Part shown: piece after piece, positions 54,747-63,453 of the stretch
Layout: each line of letters starts with the position of its first letter
Position numbering within the stretch: position 1 is the stretch's first letter
From: Bacteroidia bacterium
Lineage (GTDB): Bacteria > Bacteroidota > Bacteroidia > B-17B0 > Aurantibacillaceae
DNA length: 64,000 bases
Assembly: GCA_014378485.1 (NCBI GenBank)
Contig: JACMNO010000054.1
Span: 1 to 64,000, forward strand
Direction: 5' to 3'
Notes under the pieces: model-generated
What the model saw: the letters and a program-made list of their open reading frames with translations, nothing else
The model's database searches: none
Told to the model about the DNA's origin: nothing
Position numbers and translations under genes: made by a program

Positions 54747-56645
54747 ATGATAACAACATTTGAGGAATACAAAAAAGAGTATCAAAAATCCATAGAAAAT
54801 CCTGAAGCATTTTGGGATGAGATAGCCGGACAGTTTTCCTGGAAACAGAAATGGACAAAAACTCTGGATTGGAATTTTGATGAACCAAATGTTAAATGGT
54901 TTGTTGATGGCAAGTTTAATATTACTGAGAATGCTATTGATAGACACCTTCTTGGCAGGGCAAATCAGACTGCGTTTATTTGGGAGTCCAACGCTATTGA
55001 TGTTGATAATCGAGTAATTACTTATCAGAATTTGCATGATGAGGTTTGCAGAGTGGCTAACACACTAAAATCATTTGGTGTAAAAAAAGGAGACAGAGTT
55101 TGTATTTACATGCCCATGATCCCGGAAACTGTTTTCTCAATGTTGGCCTGTGCAAGAATAGGAGCGGTACATTCTGTGGTGTTTGCCGGTTTTTCATCAT
55201 CTGCGCTAGCCGGTAGAATTCAGGATTGTGATTGTAAAATTGTATTGACAACAGATGGCGCTTATCGTGGAGTGAAAGACATTCCTATAAAAGCAGTGGT
55301 TGATGAAGCTTTGGAAACATGTCTTGGTGTTGAAAAAGTTTTAGTTTATAAACACACAGGAACGCCAGTTTTTATAAACAAAGAAAGAGATATTATTTGG
55401 CAAGAAGTAGTACCTAACGCCTTGAGTACTTGTACTCCTGAAGTCATGGATAGCGAAGATGTTTTGTTTATTCTTTATACTTCCGGTTCCACAGGAAAGC
55501 CAAAAGGAGTTGTACATACATGTGGAGGATACATGGTTTATACCTGTTATTCTTTTCAGAATGTTTTTCAGATGAACACGGAACAAAACTCAAACGATCT
55601 TTTTTGGTGTACTGCCGATGTTGGCTGGATTACCGGGCATTCATATATCACATACGCTCCTTTACTAGCCGGAGTCAGTTCCGTGATATTTGAAGGCGTA
55701 CCGACTTTTCCGGACGCAGGGCGTTTTTGGAAAGTGATTGATAAATATAAGGTGACACATTTTTATACCGCGCCCACGGCAATTAGAGCGTTAGAAGCTC
55801 AGGGACTGGATTTTGTAACACCTTATAAATTAGATTCGCTAAAGGTATTAGGTAGTGTTGGTGAGCCAATTAATGAAGAAGCGTGGCAATGGTACCATAA
55901 AAACATTGGAAAAGAAAAATGCCCGATTGTGGATACGTGGTGGCAAACCGAAACAGGTGGCATTATGATTTCCGCCTTAGCGGGAGTAACTCCAACAAAA
56001 CCGAGTTATGCTACAATGCCGCTTCCTGGCATTCAGCCGATGCTTGTGGATGAAAAGGGGAATGAGATTATAGGTAATGATGTGGAAGGAAATTTGTGTA
56101 TTAAATTTCCCTGGCCTTCCATGATTCGCACTACATACGGAGATCATGCCCGTTGTAAACAAGCTTATTTTGAAACGTATCCCGGACTTTATTTTACAGG
56201 TGACGGATGTCGCCGTGATGAAAATGGCTTTTACAGAATTACAGGCCGGGTTGATGATGTGATGAATGTGTCCGGTCACAGGATTGGTACCGCTGAGGTA
56301 GAAAGCGCCATTAATGCTCATATTGATGTGGTGGAAAGCGCCGTGGTAGGTTACCCACATGATATTAAAGGACAGGGGATTTACGCTTATGTGATTGTGC
56401 CTTCAACCACTAAGAACCATGATATTTTAAAAAAGGAAATCATTGCAGAGGTTAATAAAATTATTGGACCTATTGCAAAGCCTGACAAAATTCAAATTGT
56501 AAGTGGTTTGCCAAAAACAAGGAGCGGGAAGATCATGCGTCGCATATTACGTAAAATAGCAGAAGGTGATGTGAATAATTTAGGAGATATTTCTACTTTA
56601 TTGGATCCAACAGTTGTTGATGAAATCGTGAAAGGGAAATTGTAA
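54747..56645 (+). CDS. acs: Acetyl-CoA synthetase
   Basis: The 632-residue protein is an ANL-family AMP-forming synthetase: LYTSGSTGKPKGVVHTCGGY (P-loop, about 250-270), TADVGWITGHSYI, VGEPINEEAW, VDTWWQTETGG, FTGDGCRRDENGFYRITGRVDDVMNVSGHRI, and the C-terminal lysine motif LPKTRSGKIMRRILR, which can be acetylated to switch the enzyme off. It makes acetyl-CoA from acetate, ATP and CoA. It starts 16 bp after the SpoIIE-phosphatase stop and is followed by a strong terminator. Confidence 0.96.
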   Translation: MITTFEEYKKEYQKSIENPEAFWDEIAGQFSWKQKWTKTLDWNFDEPNVKWFVDGKFNITENAIDRHLLGRANQTAFIWESNAIDVDNRVITYQNLHDEVCRVANTLKSFGVKKGDRVCIYMPMIPETVFSMLACARIGAVHSVVFAGFSSSALAGRIQDCDCKIVLTTDGAYRGVKDIPIKAVVDEALETCLGVEKVLVYKHTGTPVFINKERDIIWQEVVPNALSTCTPEVMDSEDVLFILYTSGSTGKPKGVVHTCGGYMVYTCYSFQNVFQMNTEQNSNDLFWCTADVGWITGHSYITYAPLLAGVSSVIFEGVPTFPDAGRFWKVIDKYKVTHFYTAPTAIRALEAQGLDFVTPYKLDSLKVLGSVGEPINEEAWQWYHKNIGKEKCPIVDTWWQTETGGIMISALAGVTPTKPSYATMPLPGIQPMLVDEKGNEIIGNDVEGNLCIKFPWPSMIRTTYGDHARCKQAYFETYPGLYFTGDGCRRDENGFYRITGRVDDVMNVSGHRIGTAEVESAINAHIDVVESAVVGYPHDIKGQGIYAYVIVPSTTKNHDILKKEIIAEVNKIIGPIAKPDKIQIVSGLPKTRSGKIMRRILRKIAEGDVNNLGDISTLLDPTVVDEIVKGKL

Positions 56646-56687
56646 ATTAAAAAGCCCCGAAGAATTTTCTTTGGGGCTTTTTAATTT
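56646..56687 (+). terminator. Strong rho-independent terminator after acs
   Basis: AAAAAGCCCC pairs with GGGGCTTTTT inside a longer near-perfect inverted repeat (56646-56687, aattaaaaagccccgaaga against tctttggggctttttaatt), with T-tracts on both strands. It also serves as a boundary before the accessory patch that follows. Confidence 0.92.
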
Positions 56688-56701
56688 AGTAGTATTAAGT
56701 A

Positions 56702-57937
56702 TTATTCTTTTATAAATTTTTTATAAGCAATTGAAGCACCATCATTTTTAACTGCAACAAAATAAACTCCGGGGGTTAAATAGTCAGTATTTATATTCAT
56801 TGAACTTGTGTAATTTGTGTTTTTCTCTGTGATGAGAACTTTACTAGTTACATCTGTTAGGATAACTTCATTAAAATGCTCGTTGTTCATTGATATCGTT
56901 ACATTACTTGTTGCCGGATTTGGATATAACTCTATAAAATTAGTTATAGCGGCTAATTCTTTAACACCAACAGAAGAAGCGTAATGATCATAACGGCGGT
57001 AATTGTTTTCCCAGGTATTTGTTGTTGTAATCCAAACTTGATTTAACAAAGTAATTTGATTATTGTTTGAGGCATAGGTATAAGTATCCTTTTCAGAATC
57101 AATCCAAGCGCTTGTTGGCGTATCCCAAGTTTGATTAAGCATGGTTGTTTTATTATTATTAGCATTGTAGGTATAATAATTTTTACCAATTGGCTCGTAA
57201 ATTAACGAAGTATTATTCCAAAATTGAAGTTCTTCACTAATTAAATTACCGCTACCATAAACCATATTAATTAGCTGTGTATAGTCTTCCCAAGCTAAAT
57301 TACTACTGTTCCAGTATTGAGTAAGATAACTTGTATAGTGATTAGATACATTATAGGTTGCTGTTTCTTTACTCATATTTGACCAAGTTGAACCAGCACT
57401 GTTCCAGGTTTGTTTTATTAAACTAAGTTGATTATTGTTTGCATCGTATGTGTAAACAATATAGAGAGTGTTATTCCACGATAAAGTATTATTGTTCAAC
57501 TGTTGGGATAATCTTGTCAGTATGTTATTTGAAGAATCGTATGTATTTGTGATTTTAGAGAAATCAATCCAAGATAAAGTTGAAGAATTCCATTGTTGAT
57601 TGGTTTGTTCTAATAAGTTAGAATTACTATCGTACGTATAAGTTATTCCTCTATCGCTAGCATCCCATGATCCTGAATTATAATTAGACATTAAATATCC
57701 AATTTCTTGATAAACCAAATTGTTGGTATATATCGTTTTGTTTGGCAAATCCCATATACTATTTATGTAATCCCAACTCTAGTTGTATGAGCTCTCTTTT
57801 AAATTAACAATAGTAACTTTTTGGGAGTTCGATTCGGGATTAATTTCTTTTTTAAAATTATCTAAAATATTATTTATTGATTGAGCTTTTCCATTTAAAG
57901 AAATTGTCATTACTAAAATAAGTATGATTATTTTCAT
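56702..57937 (-). pseudogene. T9SS type A cargo gene interrupted by an in-frame TAG
   Basis: On the minus strand an ATG at 57937 starts MKIIILILVMTISLNGKAQS, a good signal peptide. The frame runs 52 codons, then meets TAG at 57781-57779, and continues in the same frame, without a shift, to 56702. The part after the stop (about 348 residues from a possible TTG at 57748) has roughly seven units of about 32 residues, each with TYDxxNN and a W pair (e.g. WNSAGSTWSN). It ends in a type A sorting domain (ELYPNPATSNVTISM...KKFIKE). With the stop read through, the product would be about 411 aa. This is either a recent nonsense mutation, a sequencing error, or a real readthrough. Without a signal peptide the downstream part could not be exported. 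Confidence 0.75.
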
Positions 57938-58234
57938 GATTTTTTATTAAAAATAAAAATAAAAGATAAACAATAAACACGAAGAATCAATCAAACCATT
58001 ATTAATTATGTAACTGGTGCCGCTGAAAAAAGGCATGTTTTGTATTAAAATTGAGTATCGTTTTCGTGTTTAAGAGTGCGCTTTTTGAAACTGTTTGAAA
58101 CCGAAATATTTATTCAAAAGTATAATGGTTGCCGAAATTTACAAAGAAAATAAATTTCTTTTCCGAAGGGACAGCTGGAGAAAAGACTTGTATTTCTGTT
58201 GGTCTTTTTTTAGAGTGTGACGTCGGGTGTCGCT
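57938..58234. other. Intergenic region in the accessory patch, no gene seen
   Basis: About 297 bp between the broken cargo gene and the RelA/SpoT protein. I saw no ORF with a plausible start, no tRNA and no strong hairpin. Confidence 0.5.
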
Positions 58235-59305
58235 TTAAATATTTATGTTTTTAGAAGATCTATATATTTCTATTAGGGTATACGCAGTATCTGAACCATA
58301 GCCAATTGGTTCCCCATCATAATCAAGATATTTTTCAACTAATCCTACATTTTCTGATTTTGCAGCTAAAAAATGTTGGAAGTAAAACATACACAAACCG
58401 ATAGATAGTTTTTCATATGACATATCTTTTGTCAATTCATTTACAAAAGCCAGATATTCTTTTTCGTATTTAATAAGACTGTCCTCTAACTCTTTTATTG
58501 TTTTTATTTTAAATAAATTAAAGCGTTTAATATTCCCATCTTGTTCTGAGTCGCGATATAATGTTGCTTTGGTGTTTTTGGAAATTATATCACTAGCTTT
58601 CGAAAACACTTCATTAGTTAATATAAGATAATTTAAATTAGTTTGATTTAATTCAACATTTTGTGATTCTTCCTTAATAAAGCGTAATATTTCTTTTTCA
58701 TGTTTAGTAAGTTCACCTTTTATTATTCTATCGAATTCTTTATCAGCTGTTTCTGATAATACAGCAAGTCTATTGAAATTTATAGAGGATACTTCTGGCA
58801 TTACAGTTTGTTCTTTATAGCCAAAAATAGGTTCTATTTCAGCCCAAGTGTGTTGGAGGATTGAACAGATTTGAATTTCACATTTTATATCTTTATATGG
58901 GCTATATTCTATGTATGCAGTTTTCATATCATTAAGTGAACAAATTAATTGTATTGATTTAAAACCAAATTCGTTTGATTCTAAAATTCGTTTGTTTCTT
59001 AAATTTAAGACGTCTTCTTTAAATTCTTTTCTAATTAAATCTGCAATAACAACTACTTCATTCTCGTGGTAAGTTATTATTCTTAAACCGACAAGATCAG
59101 TAATGTCATTTAAGCATGTATAATTTATTTGCTTTCCGTCAATTGTTTTTTCTAAATTCTCGAAGTCTTTTATACGACTACTTAGTTGATGAATTACAAT
59201 ATTGTTCTCATTTAACAAATCAACAAGGAGGTTCTCAATTCTATCCTTAAATTGATTAAGCATTTCTTTTTTATTATTAAAGTCCTCTAATATAATATTT
59301 TTCAT
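58235..59305 (-). CDS. RelA/SpoT-domain nucleotidyltransferase-like protein, atypical active-site motifs
   Basis: The 356-residue protein carries a synthetase-like RelA/SpoT domain (about 40-170): basic motif SSRIKDFENLEK (42-53), CLNDITDLVGLRII (64-77), GFKSIQLI (114-121) and CEIQICSILQHTWAEIEPIFGYK (142-164). Comparison with family consensus shows deviations: the usual GYKS(I/L)H is GFKSIQ, and EIQIR(T) is EIQIC(S). No HD hydrolase domain is present. The last 190 residues are helical and unassigned. Stand-alone members make (p)ppGpp, and some (ToxSAS/CapRel class) are toxins that modify nucleotides or tRNA. Which applies here is unknown. It sits alone in a patch of decaying genes. Confidence 0.75.
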   Translation of the reverse strand: MKNIILEDFNNKKEMLNQFKDRIENLLVDLLNENNIVIHQLSSRIKDFENLEKTIDGKQINYTCLNDITDLVGLRIITYHENEVVVIADLIRKEFKEDVLNLRNKRILESNEFGFKSIQLICSLNDMKTAYIEYSPYKDIKCEIQICSILQHTWAEIEPIFGYKEQTVMPEVSSINFNRLAVLSETADKEFDRIIKGELTKHEKEILRFIKEESQNVELNQTNLNYLILTNEVFSKASDIISKNTKATLYRDSEQDGNIKRFNLFKIKTIKELEDSLIKYEKEYLAFVNELTKDMSYEKLSIGLCMFYFQHFLAAKSENVGLVEKYLDYDGEPIGYGSDTAYTLIEIYRSSKNINI

Positions 59306-59486
59306 AAAGTGGCTATTAACGGATTGCAGCTTTCGAAAGTGCGGGTTTTGAATCCGTATCTACCAAATAGCCTGCAGCAAAGCTAAATGTTTATTGTATG
59401 TTTGCAAAGAAAAAATAGATGTCATTGCTCATGGTAAAGCTTTCGAAAATTCTTATACTTTTATTGCCTTTTTTTTGAGTGTGTAA
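59306..59486. other. Intergenic stretch upstream of the RelA/SpoT gene
   Basis: No gene is visible. The decamer gctttcgaaa occurs twice (around 59328 and 59440), about 110 bp apart, and may be a chance or a weak direct repeat. The stretch presumably carries the promoter of the minus-strand RelA/SpoT gene. Confidence 0.35.
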
Positions 59487-59757
59487 AACAGTATCAAAAG
59501 AAGTAATCCATTAGGTTTTAAAAGTTTTATTAAGAAGAGTGTGTTTAGTTTTTATCCAAATCCAGCAAAAGATTTTTTGAATATTGAATATGGTAAAAAT
59601 ATTGAAAATGTTCAAGCAAAAATATATAACTTATCAGGGGAACTTGTTCTAAATGAAAATTGAATAACTCAAAATTCATCGCTCAAAATTCGTCACCTGC
59701 AAAAATGGAGATTTATTATTGTTGGATCTAATCAATATACCTATGGCTGGAAGTTAA
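59487..59757 (+). pseudogene. Decayed T9SS type A sorting-domain remnant
   Basis: The plus-strand frame reads NSIKRSNPLGFKS..., then VFSFYPNPAKDFLNIEYGKN and IENVQAKIYNLSGELVLNEN, and meets TGA at 59661-59663. Beyond the stop the frame gives ITQNSSLKIRHL, and the continuing homology shifts by one base to KNGDLLLLDLINIPM (stop TAA at 59755-59757). This is the N-terminal half of a type A sorting domain, then a stop and a frameshift. There is no start codon or signal peptide upstream, so only the 3' end of a former cargo gene is left. Confidence 0.75.
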
Positions 59758-59813
59758 CGTAAACATTTGGAACCACATCCCAGACTAGAGAAATCGATAT
59801 AGACATAAAAGTG

Positions 59814-59843
59814 AAAACCCGAAGAATATACTCCGGGTTTTTT
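59814..59843 (-). terminator. Rho-independent terminator after the acyl-CoA dehydrogenase gene
   Basis: AAAACCCG (59814-59821) pairs with CGGGTTTT (59834-59841) and the T-run continues to 59843; on the minus strand this lies 20-50 bp past the dehydrogenase stop. It probably stops its transcription before the remnant. Confidence 0.75.
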
Positions 59844-59863
59844 ATTTGATGTACTCAAGTTAA

Positions 59864-61042
59864 CTACGAAAACGCATTAAACCCTGTCACATCCATTCCT
59901 GTAATCAATAAATGAATGTCGTGAGTTCCTTCGTAGGTAATAACAGATTCTAAATTCATCATGTGACGCATGATAGGGTATTCCCCGGTAATTCCCATAC
60001 CGCCATGTATCTGGCGCGCTTCACGTGCAATTACTAAAGGCATGTTTACATTGTTACGTTTAGCCATGCTGATTTGTGCAGGAGTAGCACGGTGTTCATT
60101 TTTTAAAACACCAAGTCTCCAAGTTAATAATTGGGCTTTGGTAATTTCGGTTATCATTTCTGCTAATTTCTTTTGAGTTAATTGGAAAGCACCAATTGGT
60201 TTTCCAAACTGAACACGTTCTTTGCTGTAACGTAAAGCACTGTCATAACAATCCATAGCAGCACCAATTACACCCCAAGCAATTCCGAAGCGAGCAGAGT
60301 TTAAACAACCCAATGGGCCTTTTAAACCTTTAACATTAGGCAATAAATTTTCTTTAGGAACTTTTACATTATCAAACACTAATTCGCCTGTAGCGCTGGC
60401 CCTTAAGCTCCATTTACTATGAGTTTCAGGAGTTGTAAAACCCGGATCGCCTCTCTCAACAATTAAACCTCTTATTTCACCAGATTCATCCTTTGCCCAA
60501 ACAATTGCTAAATCTGCAAATGGTGAATTACTGATCCACATTTTAGCGCCATTCAATAAATAGTGATCGCCTTTGTCTTTAAAATTGGTTAGCATTCCGT
60601 TCGGGTTACTTCCATGATCTGGTTCTGTTAAACCAAAACATCCCATTAAGTCACCTGCTGCTAATTTTGGTAAATATTTTTTCTTTTGTTCTTCACTACC
60701 GTAAGTATATATTGGGAACATAACTAAAGAACTTTGAACAGAAGCTGTTGAACGTAATCCGCTGTCGCCACGCTCTAACTCCTGCATGATTAATCCGTAA
60801 GAGATTTGATCTAAACCAGCCCCGCCATATTCAGCAGGAATATAAGGTCCAAAAGCACCAATCTCGGCTAATCCTTTGATCCATTGTTTTGGAAATGTGG
60901 TTGTTTGGCAAGCTTCTTCAACAATCGGAGTTACTTCTTTTTTTACCCATGCGCGGGCTGTGTCACGAATTAATTTATGTTCATCACTTAGTAATTCATC
61001 CATTAAATAATAATCGTGAGCCTGAAAGTTATCTGTAGCCAT
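59864..61042 (-). CDS. gcdH: Glutaryl-CoA dehydrogenase-like acyl-CoA dehydrogenase
   Basis: The 392-residue flavoprotein follows the acyl-CoA dehydrogenase fold. It has GDSGLRSTASVQSSLVMFPI with the Arg typical of glutaryl-CoA dehydrogenases, CFGLTEPDHGSNPNGM, WISNSPFADLAIVWAK, and the catalytic glutamate in YEGTHDIHLLI (about E371). By family the enzyme oxidises and decarboxylates glutaryl-CoA to crotonyl-CoA in lysine and tryptophan breakdown. No ETF genes are nearby. The start at 61042 (MATDNFQAHDYYLMDEL) fits the family. Its upstream spacer (61043-61124) carries no clear promoter motif, and the neighbouring hairpin at 61125-61156 belongs to the next gene upstream. Confidence 0.9.
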   Translation of the reverse strand: MATDNFQAHDYYLMDELLSDEHKLIRDTARAWVKKEVTPIVEEACQTTTFPKQWIKGLAEIGAFGPYIPAEYGGAGLDQISYGLIMQELERGDSGLRSTASVQSSLVMFPIYTYGSEEQKKKYLPKLAAGDLMGCFGLTEPDHGSNPNGMLTNFKDKGDHYLLNGAKMWISNSPFADLAIVWAKDESGEIRGLIVERGDPGFTTPETHSKWSLRASATGELVFDNVKVPKENLLPNVKGLKGPLGCLNSARFGIAWGVIGAAMDCYDSALRYSKERVQFGKPIGAFQLTQKKLAEMITEITKAQLLTWRLGVLKNEHRATPAQISMAKRNNVNMPLVIAREARQIHGGMGITGEYPIMRHMMNLESVITYEGTHDIHLLITGMDVTGFNAFS

Positions 61043-61124
61043 TTTATATATTTTTATTGTGTAAAATTACATAAATACTGTTGAAATTACAATATAAAAG
61101 GCGTTTCTTATATCGGCATAAAAA

Positions 61125-61156
61125 CAAAAAACCTTGTAAATATTACAAGGTTTTTT
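61125..61156 (-). terminator. Strong terminator downstream of the Cys/His-rich membrane gene
   Basis: AAAAAACCTTGTAA pairs with TTACAAGGTTTTTT around a 3-base loop within 61125-61156. On the minus strand it ends in a T-tract 20-55 bp past the stop at 61178. Confidence 0.88.
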
Positions 61157-61177
61157 CTATATTTTATAAAATGCAAT

Positions 61178-61516
61178 TTAATGATGTCCATGCACTTCCG
61201 GTTTTACTGCAGTTGTATCGGAAACAGCTTGGTTAGTTGTATCGGAAACGGCTGTGTGGTCTTGCGCTTCTGCAGCTGGTAAAGTTTCAGTAGCATGTTC
61301 TGTGCCATGAGCTTCAGTTGCACCATGTTCGCCATGTTTAGGTTCGCAGGAAGCTTCACATTTCTCACCATCTTCACAACAGCCATGTTTTTTATCACAG
61401 GTACTCACTGCTAATAAAATTATCAGCACGGTTACCAGAGCTAAAATTAATGGTGTACGAAACGCAACAGGTTTTGTTTCGTGAGAATGTTGGTCGTGGT
61501 CGTTATGAGAACTCAT
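61178..61516 (-). CDS. Small Cys/His-rich single-pass membrane protein
   Basis: The 112-residue protein has a histidine-rich cytoplasmic start (SSHNDHDQHSHE) and one transmembrane helix (about 22-43, PLILALVTVLIILLAVSTC). A periplasmic tail follows with a cysteine/histidine run (CDKKHGCCEDGEKCEASCEPKH), then His-rich and Ala/Thr-rich stretches with an internal repeat VSDTTNQAVSDTTAV. Clustered Cys and His suggest metal binding, but there is no recognised family. It has a strong terminator and stands alone. Confidence 0.65.
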   Translation of the reverse strand: MSSHNDHDQHSHETKPVAFRTPLILALVTVLIILLAVSTCDKKHGCCEDGEKCEASCEPKHGEHGATEAHGTEHATETLPAAEAQDHTAVSDTTNQAVSDTTAVKPEVHGHH

Positions 61517-61571
61517 AGTAAGGGATTTAGTTTTTTGTGGTAAAAATAAATTATTTATTGATGAAACAAAA

Positions 61572-62654
61572 CTATTGTAGCGAAATTTTTAAGGATTGTT
61601 TGTTTTTCTGATTTGATAAATTCAAAATATAAAGACCTTTTGCTAAGGCGGATATATCAACATTATGCTGATTAACCATTTCCGAACTCTCCTGTAAATC
61701 TTTTTGGAGAACTGTTTTTCCCTGCATGTCAGTTATTTCAGCTTTAATAAGTCCTTTGTTTTTTGGAACTATTATGGTTAGCTGCCCGGTTGAAGGGTTT
61801 GGAAAAACTGAAAGAGCTAATAGAGCGTTCTCTTCTTTTATTCCTACGAAAGTGCGGATCACATCTCTGTACCTAGCCTGGTTTGGAGTAAAATTGCCGC
61901 CAACTACATTGCCCGAAACTTCTAAATATGGAATTCTTTCGGTTAAGGTTAACCATTGATAACTGCGCACATAATTAGGATAACTTATTTTATTAAAGGG
62001 CGCCGGTAATGCATTTATAATAATAGTATCAATGGCGTACTGGGTTGTTACCACCCTTAAGCAGGTTTCTGTTCCATAAGGTGTTGTTATGGTTCCCCAA
62101 CCATCAGCCTCAGTAATACGGTAACCATGTTTTTTATAGCCAAAAGGAATGGCACTAAAGCTTGGGGTAGAAAAACGGAACGTACTGGAATCACGATCTG
62201 AATAATTTAAAGGAAAAAAATACAATTCATCATCATTAGAGGCTTCTGGCGATGCGCCAATAGGAGCGCCCGATATAGTAACGCCCAAGCCTTCTGCATT
62301 AAAAGAGGAAGTTCCGTTTTTTTTATAAAAGCTGTACAGATTTTTGATTGAAAATCCCGGAACAGGCACTGAATCCAATGTTTTCTCGCCATATTTTCCG
62401 AAAAAATAAAAAGAATATGGCGTTGCAGATGAAGGGACAAATTTTCGAATGCCCTGTCCCGTTGAATCCAATGTACTAAAGTTCCAGTTATAGTTAGCCC
62501 CGGTTGCGGTATAATTGCCAACACTGGTAAGCCTGGCAACACTGTATCTGACCGTGTCGCCAATAACAGGCATATTGTTAGATGTGATGGAGATCTGTGA
62601 TTTTAAGTGAATACTTGAAAACACGACCACTATAAAGAGTAAAGATTTTTTCAT
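61572..62654 (-). CDS. T9SS type A cargo protein of unknown function
   Basis: The start is set at 62654 (MKKSLLFIVVVFSSIHLKSQ, a signal peptide), 360 aa. An in-frame start at 62807 would run through the overlapping Gly-rich end of the TPM gene in another frame and is not credible. The middle (about 25-270) is beta-rich and unassigned. The last 75 residues form a type A sorting domain (ALSVFPNPSTGQLTIIVP, ISALAKGLYILNLSN, QSLKISLQ). The protein should leave the cell by T9SS. It is 37 bp after the TPM gene on the same strand but need not be related to it. Confidence 0.8.
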   Translation of the reverse strand: MKKSLLFIVVVFSSIHLKSQISITSNNMPVIGDTVRYSVARLTSVGNYTATGANYNWNFSTLDSTGQGIRKFVPSSATPYSFYFFGKYGEKTLDSVPVPGFSIKNLYSFYKKNGTSSFNAEGLGVTISGAPIGASPEASNDDELYFFPLNYSDRDSSTFRFSTPSFSAIPFGYKKHGYRITEADGWGTITTPYGTETCLRVVTTQYAIDTIIINALPAPFNKISYPNYVRSYQWLTLTERIPYLEVSGNVVGGNFTPNQARYRDVIRTFVGIKEENALLALSVFPNPSTGQLTIIVPKNKGLIKAEITDMQGKTVLQKDLQESSEMVNQHNVDISALAKGLYILNLSNQKNKQSLKISLQ

Positions 62655-62691
62655 GTAAATTTTTATGAAATATAAATATACAAATTTTTTG

Positions 62692-63453
62692 TTACCAATT
62701 ACCTCCTGAACCGCCGCCACCACCTGAGCCTCCACCAAAGCCTCCAAAGGAGGAGCCTCCGCCGCCACCGCCGCCACCAAAACCGCCAAATGAAGATCCG
62801 CCACCAAAATAAGTCATTCCGCCGCTTCTTCCACCACCACCTTTAAAAAATACAAGGACTAACAAAACAACACAAATTAAAAACAGAAGCGGATGGCTTC
62901 TCACAAAATTTTCGATACCAGAGCCTTTCGACTTTGTTTTTTCATTATATTCTCCTTTTGCGGCTAACATTAATGCCTGGCAACCGGCTTCCAGGCCTTC
63001 ATAAAATTGTTTCTGTTTAAAATAGGGGACAATTTCATTTTCACGAATGTGCTTGGTTTGAAGATCGGTAATAGCACCTTCCAGTCCATACCCAACAGTG
63101 ATGAATAAATTACGTTCTCCTGATTTTCCGGTGGGCTTCACTAAAATAACTATACCATTATTTTTACCTTTTTGCCCAACGCCCCATTTATTTAAAATGT
63201 CAACCGCAAAAGAAGACTGATCCATCCCATTAAGATCATCAACTATAACTATACAAATTTGATTAGAGGTTTGTAAACTAAAATCCTGCAATTGTTGTTC
63301 AAGTTGCTGTGCCTGTTGGCTGGAAATAAAATTAGGGAATTCCTTCGATAAATTATTGTATAATCTTTCCGGGCTTGGCCGCTCAGGAACCTGTGCCAGT
63401 GAACATACAACCAATAAGTTGAGAAGGAAGGTAAATATCCGGGATGTTTTCAA
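62692..63453 (-). CDS. TPM-domain protein with transmembrane helix and glycine-rich tail
   Basis: The 253-residue protein has a signal peptide (to about residue 20, SLAQ) and a TPM domain (about 28-165; QICIVIVDDLNGMDQSSFAVDILNKWGVGQKGKNNGIVIL, LFITVGYGLEGAITD, YEGLEAGCQAL). A transmembrane helix (about 185-205) and a Gly/Ser-rich C-terminus (SFGGFGGGGG) follow. TPM proteins are named after TLP18.3/Psb32/MOLO-1, and the family has been linked to phosphatase activity and membrane-protein maintenance. It starts next to the second TPM gene and a partial lemA; this triplet is a common arrangement. Confidence 0.85.
   Translation of the reverse strand: MKTSRIFTFLLNLLVVCSLAQVPERPSPERLYNNLSKEFPNFISSQQAQQLEQQLQDFSLQTSNQICIVIVDDLNGMDQSSFAVDILNKWGVGQKGKNNGIVILVKPTGKSGERNLFITVGYGLEGAITDLQTKHIRENEIVPYFKQKQFYEGLEAGCQALMLAAKGEYNEKTKSKGSGIENFVRSHPLLFLICVVLLVLVFFKGGGGRSGGMTYFGGGSSFGGFGGGGGGGGSSFGGFGGGSGGGGGSGGNW

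Noticed and set aside
62655-62807. Upstream extension of the 360-aa cargo gene
   Set aside because: It runs through the Gly-rich end of the TPM gene in another frame and lacks a signal peptide; ATG at 62654 has one.
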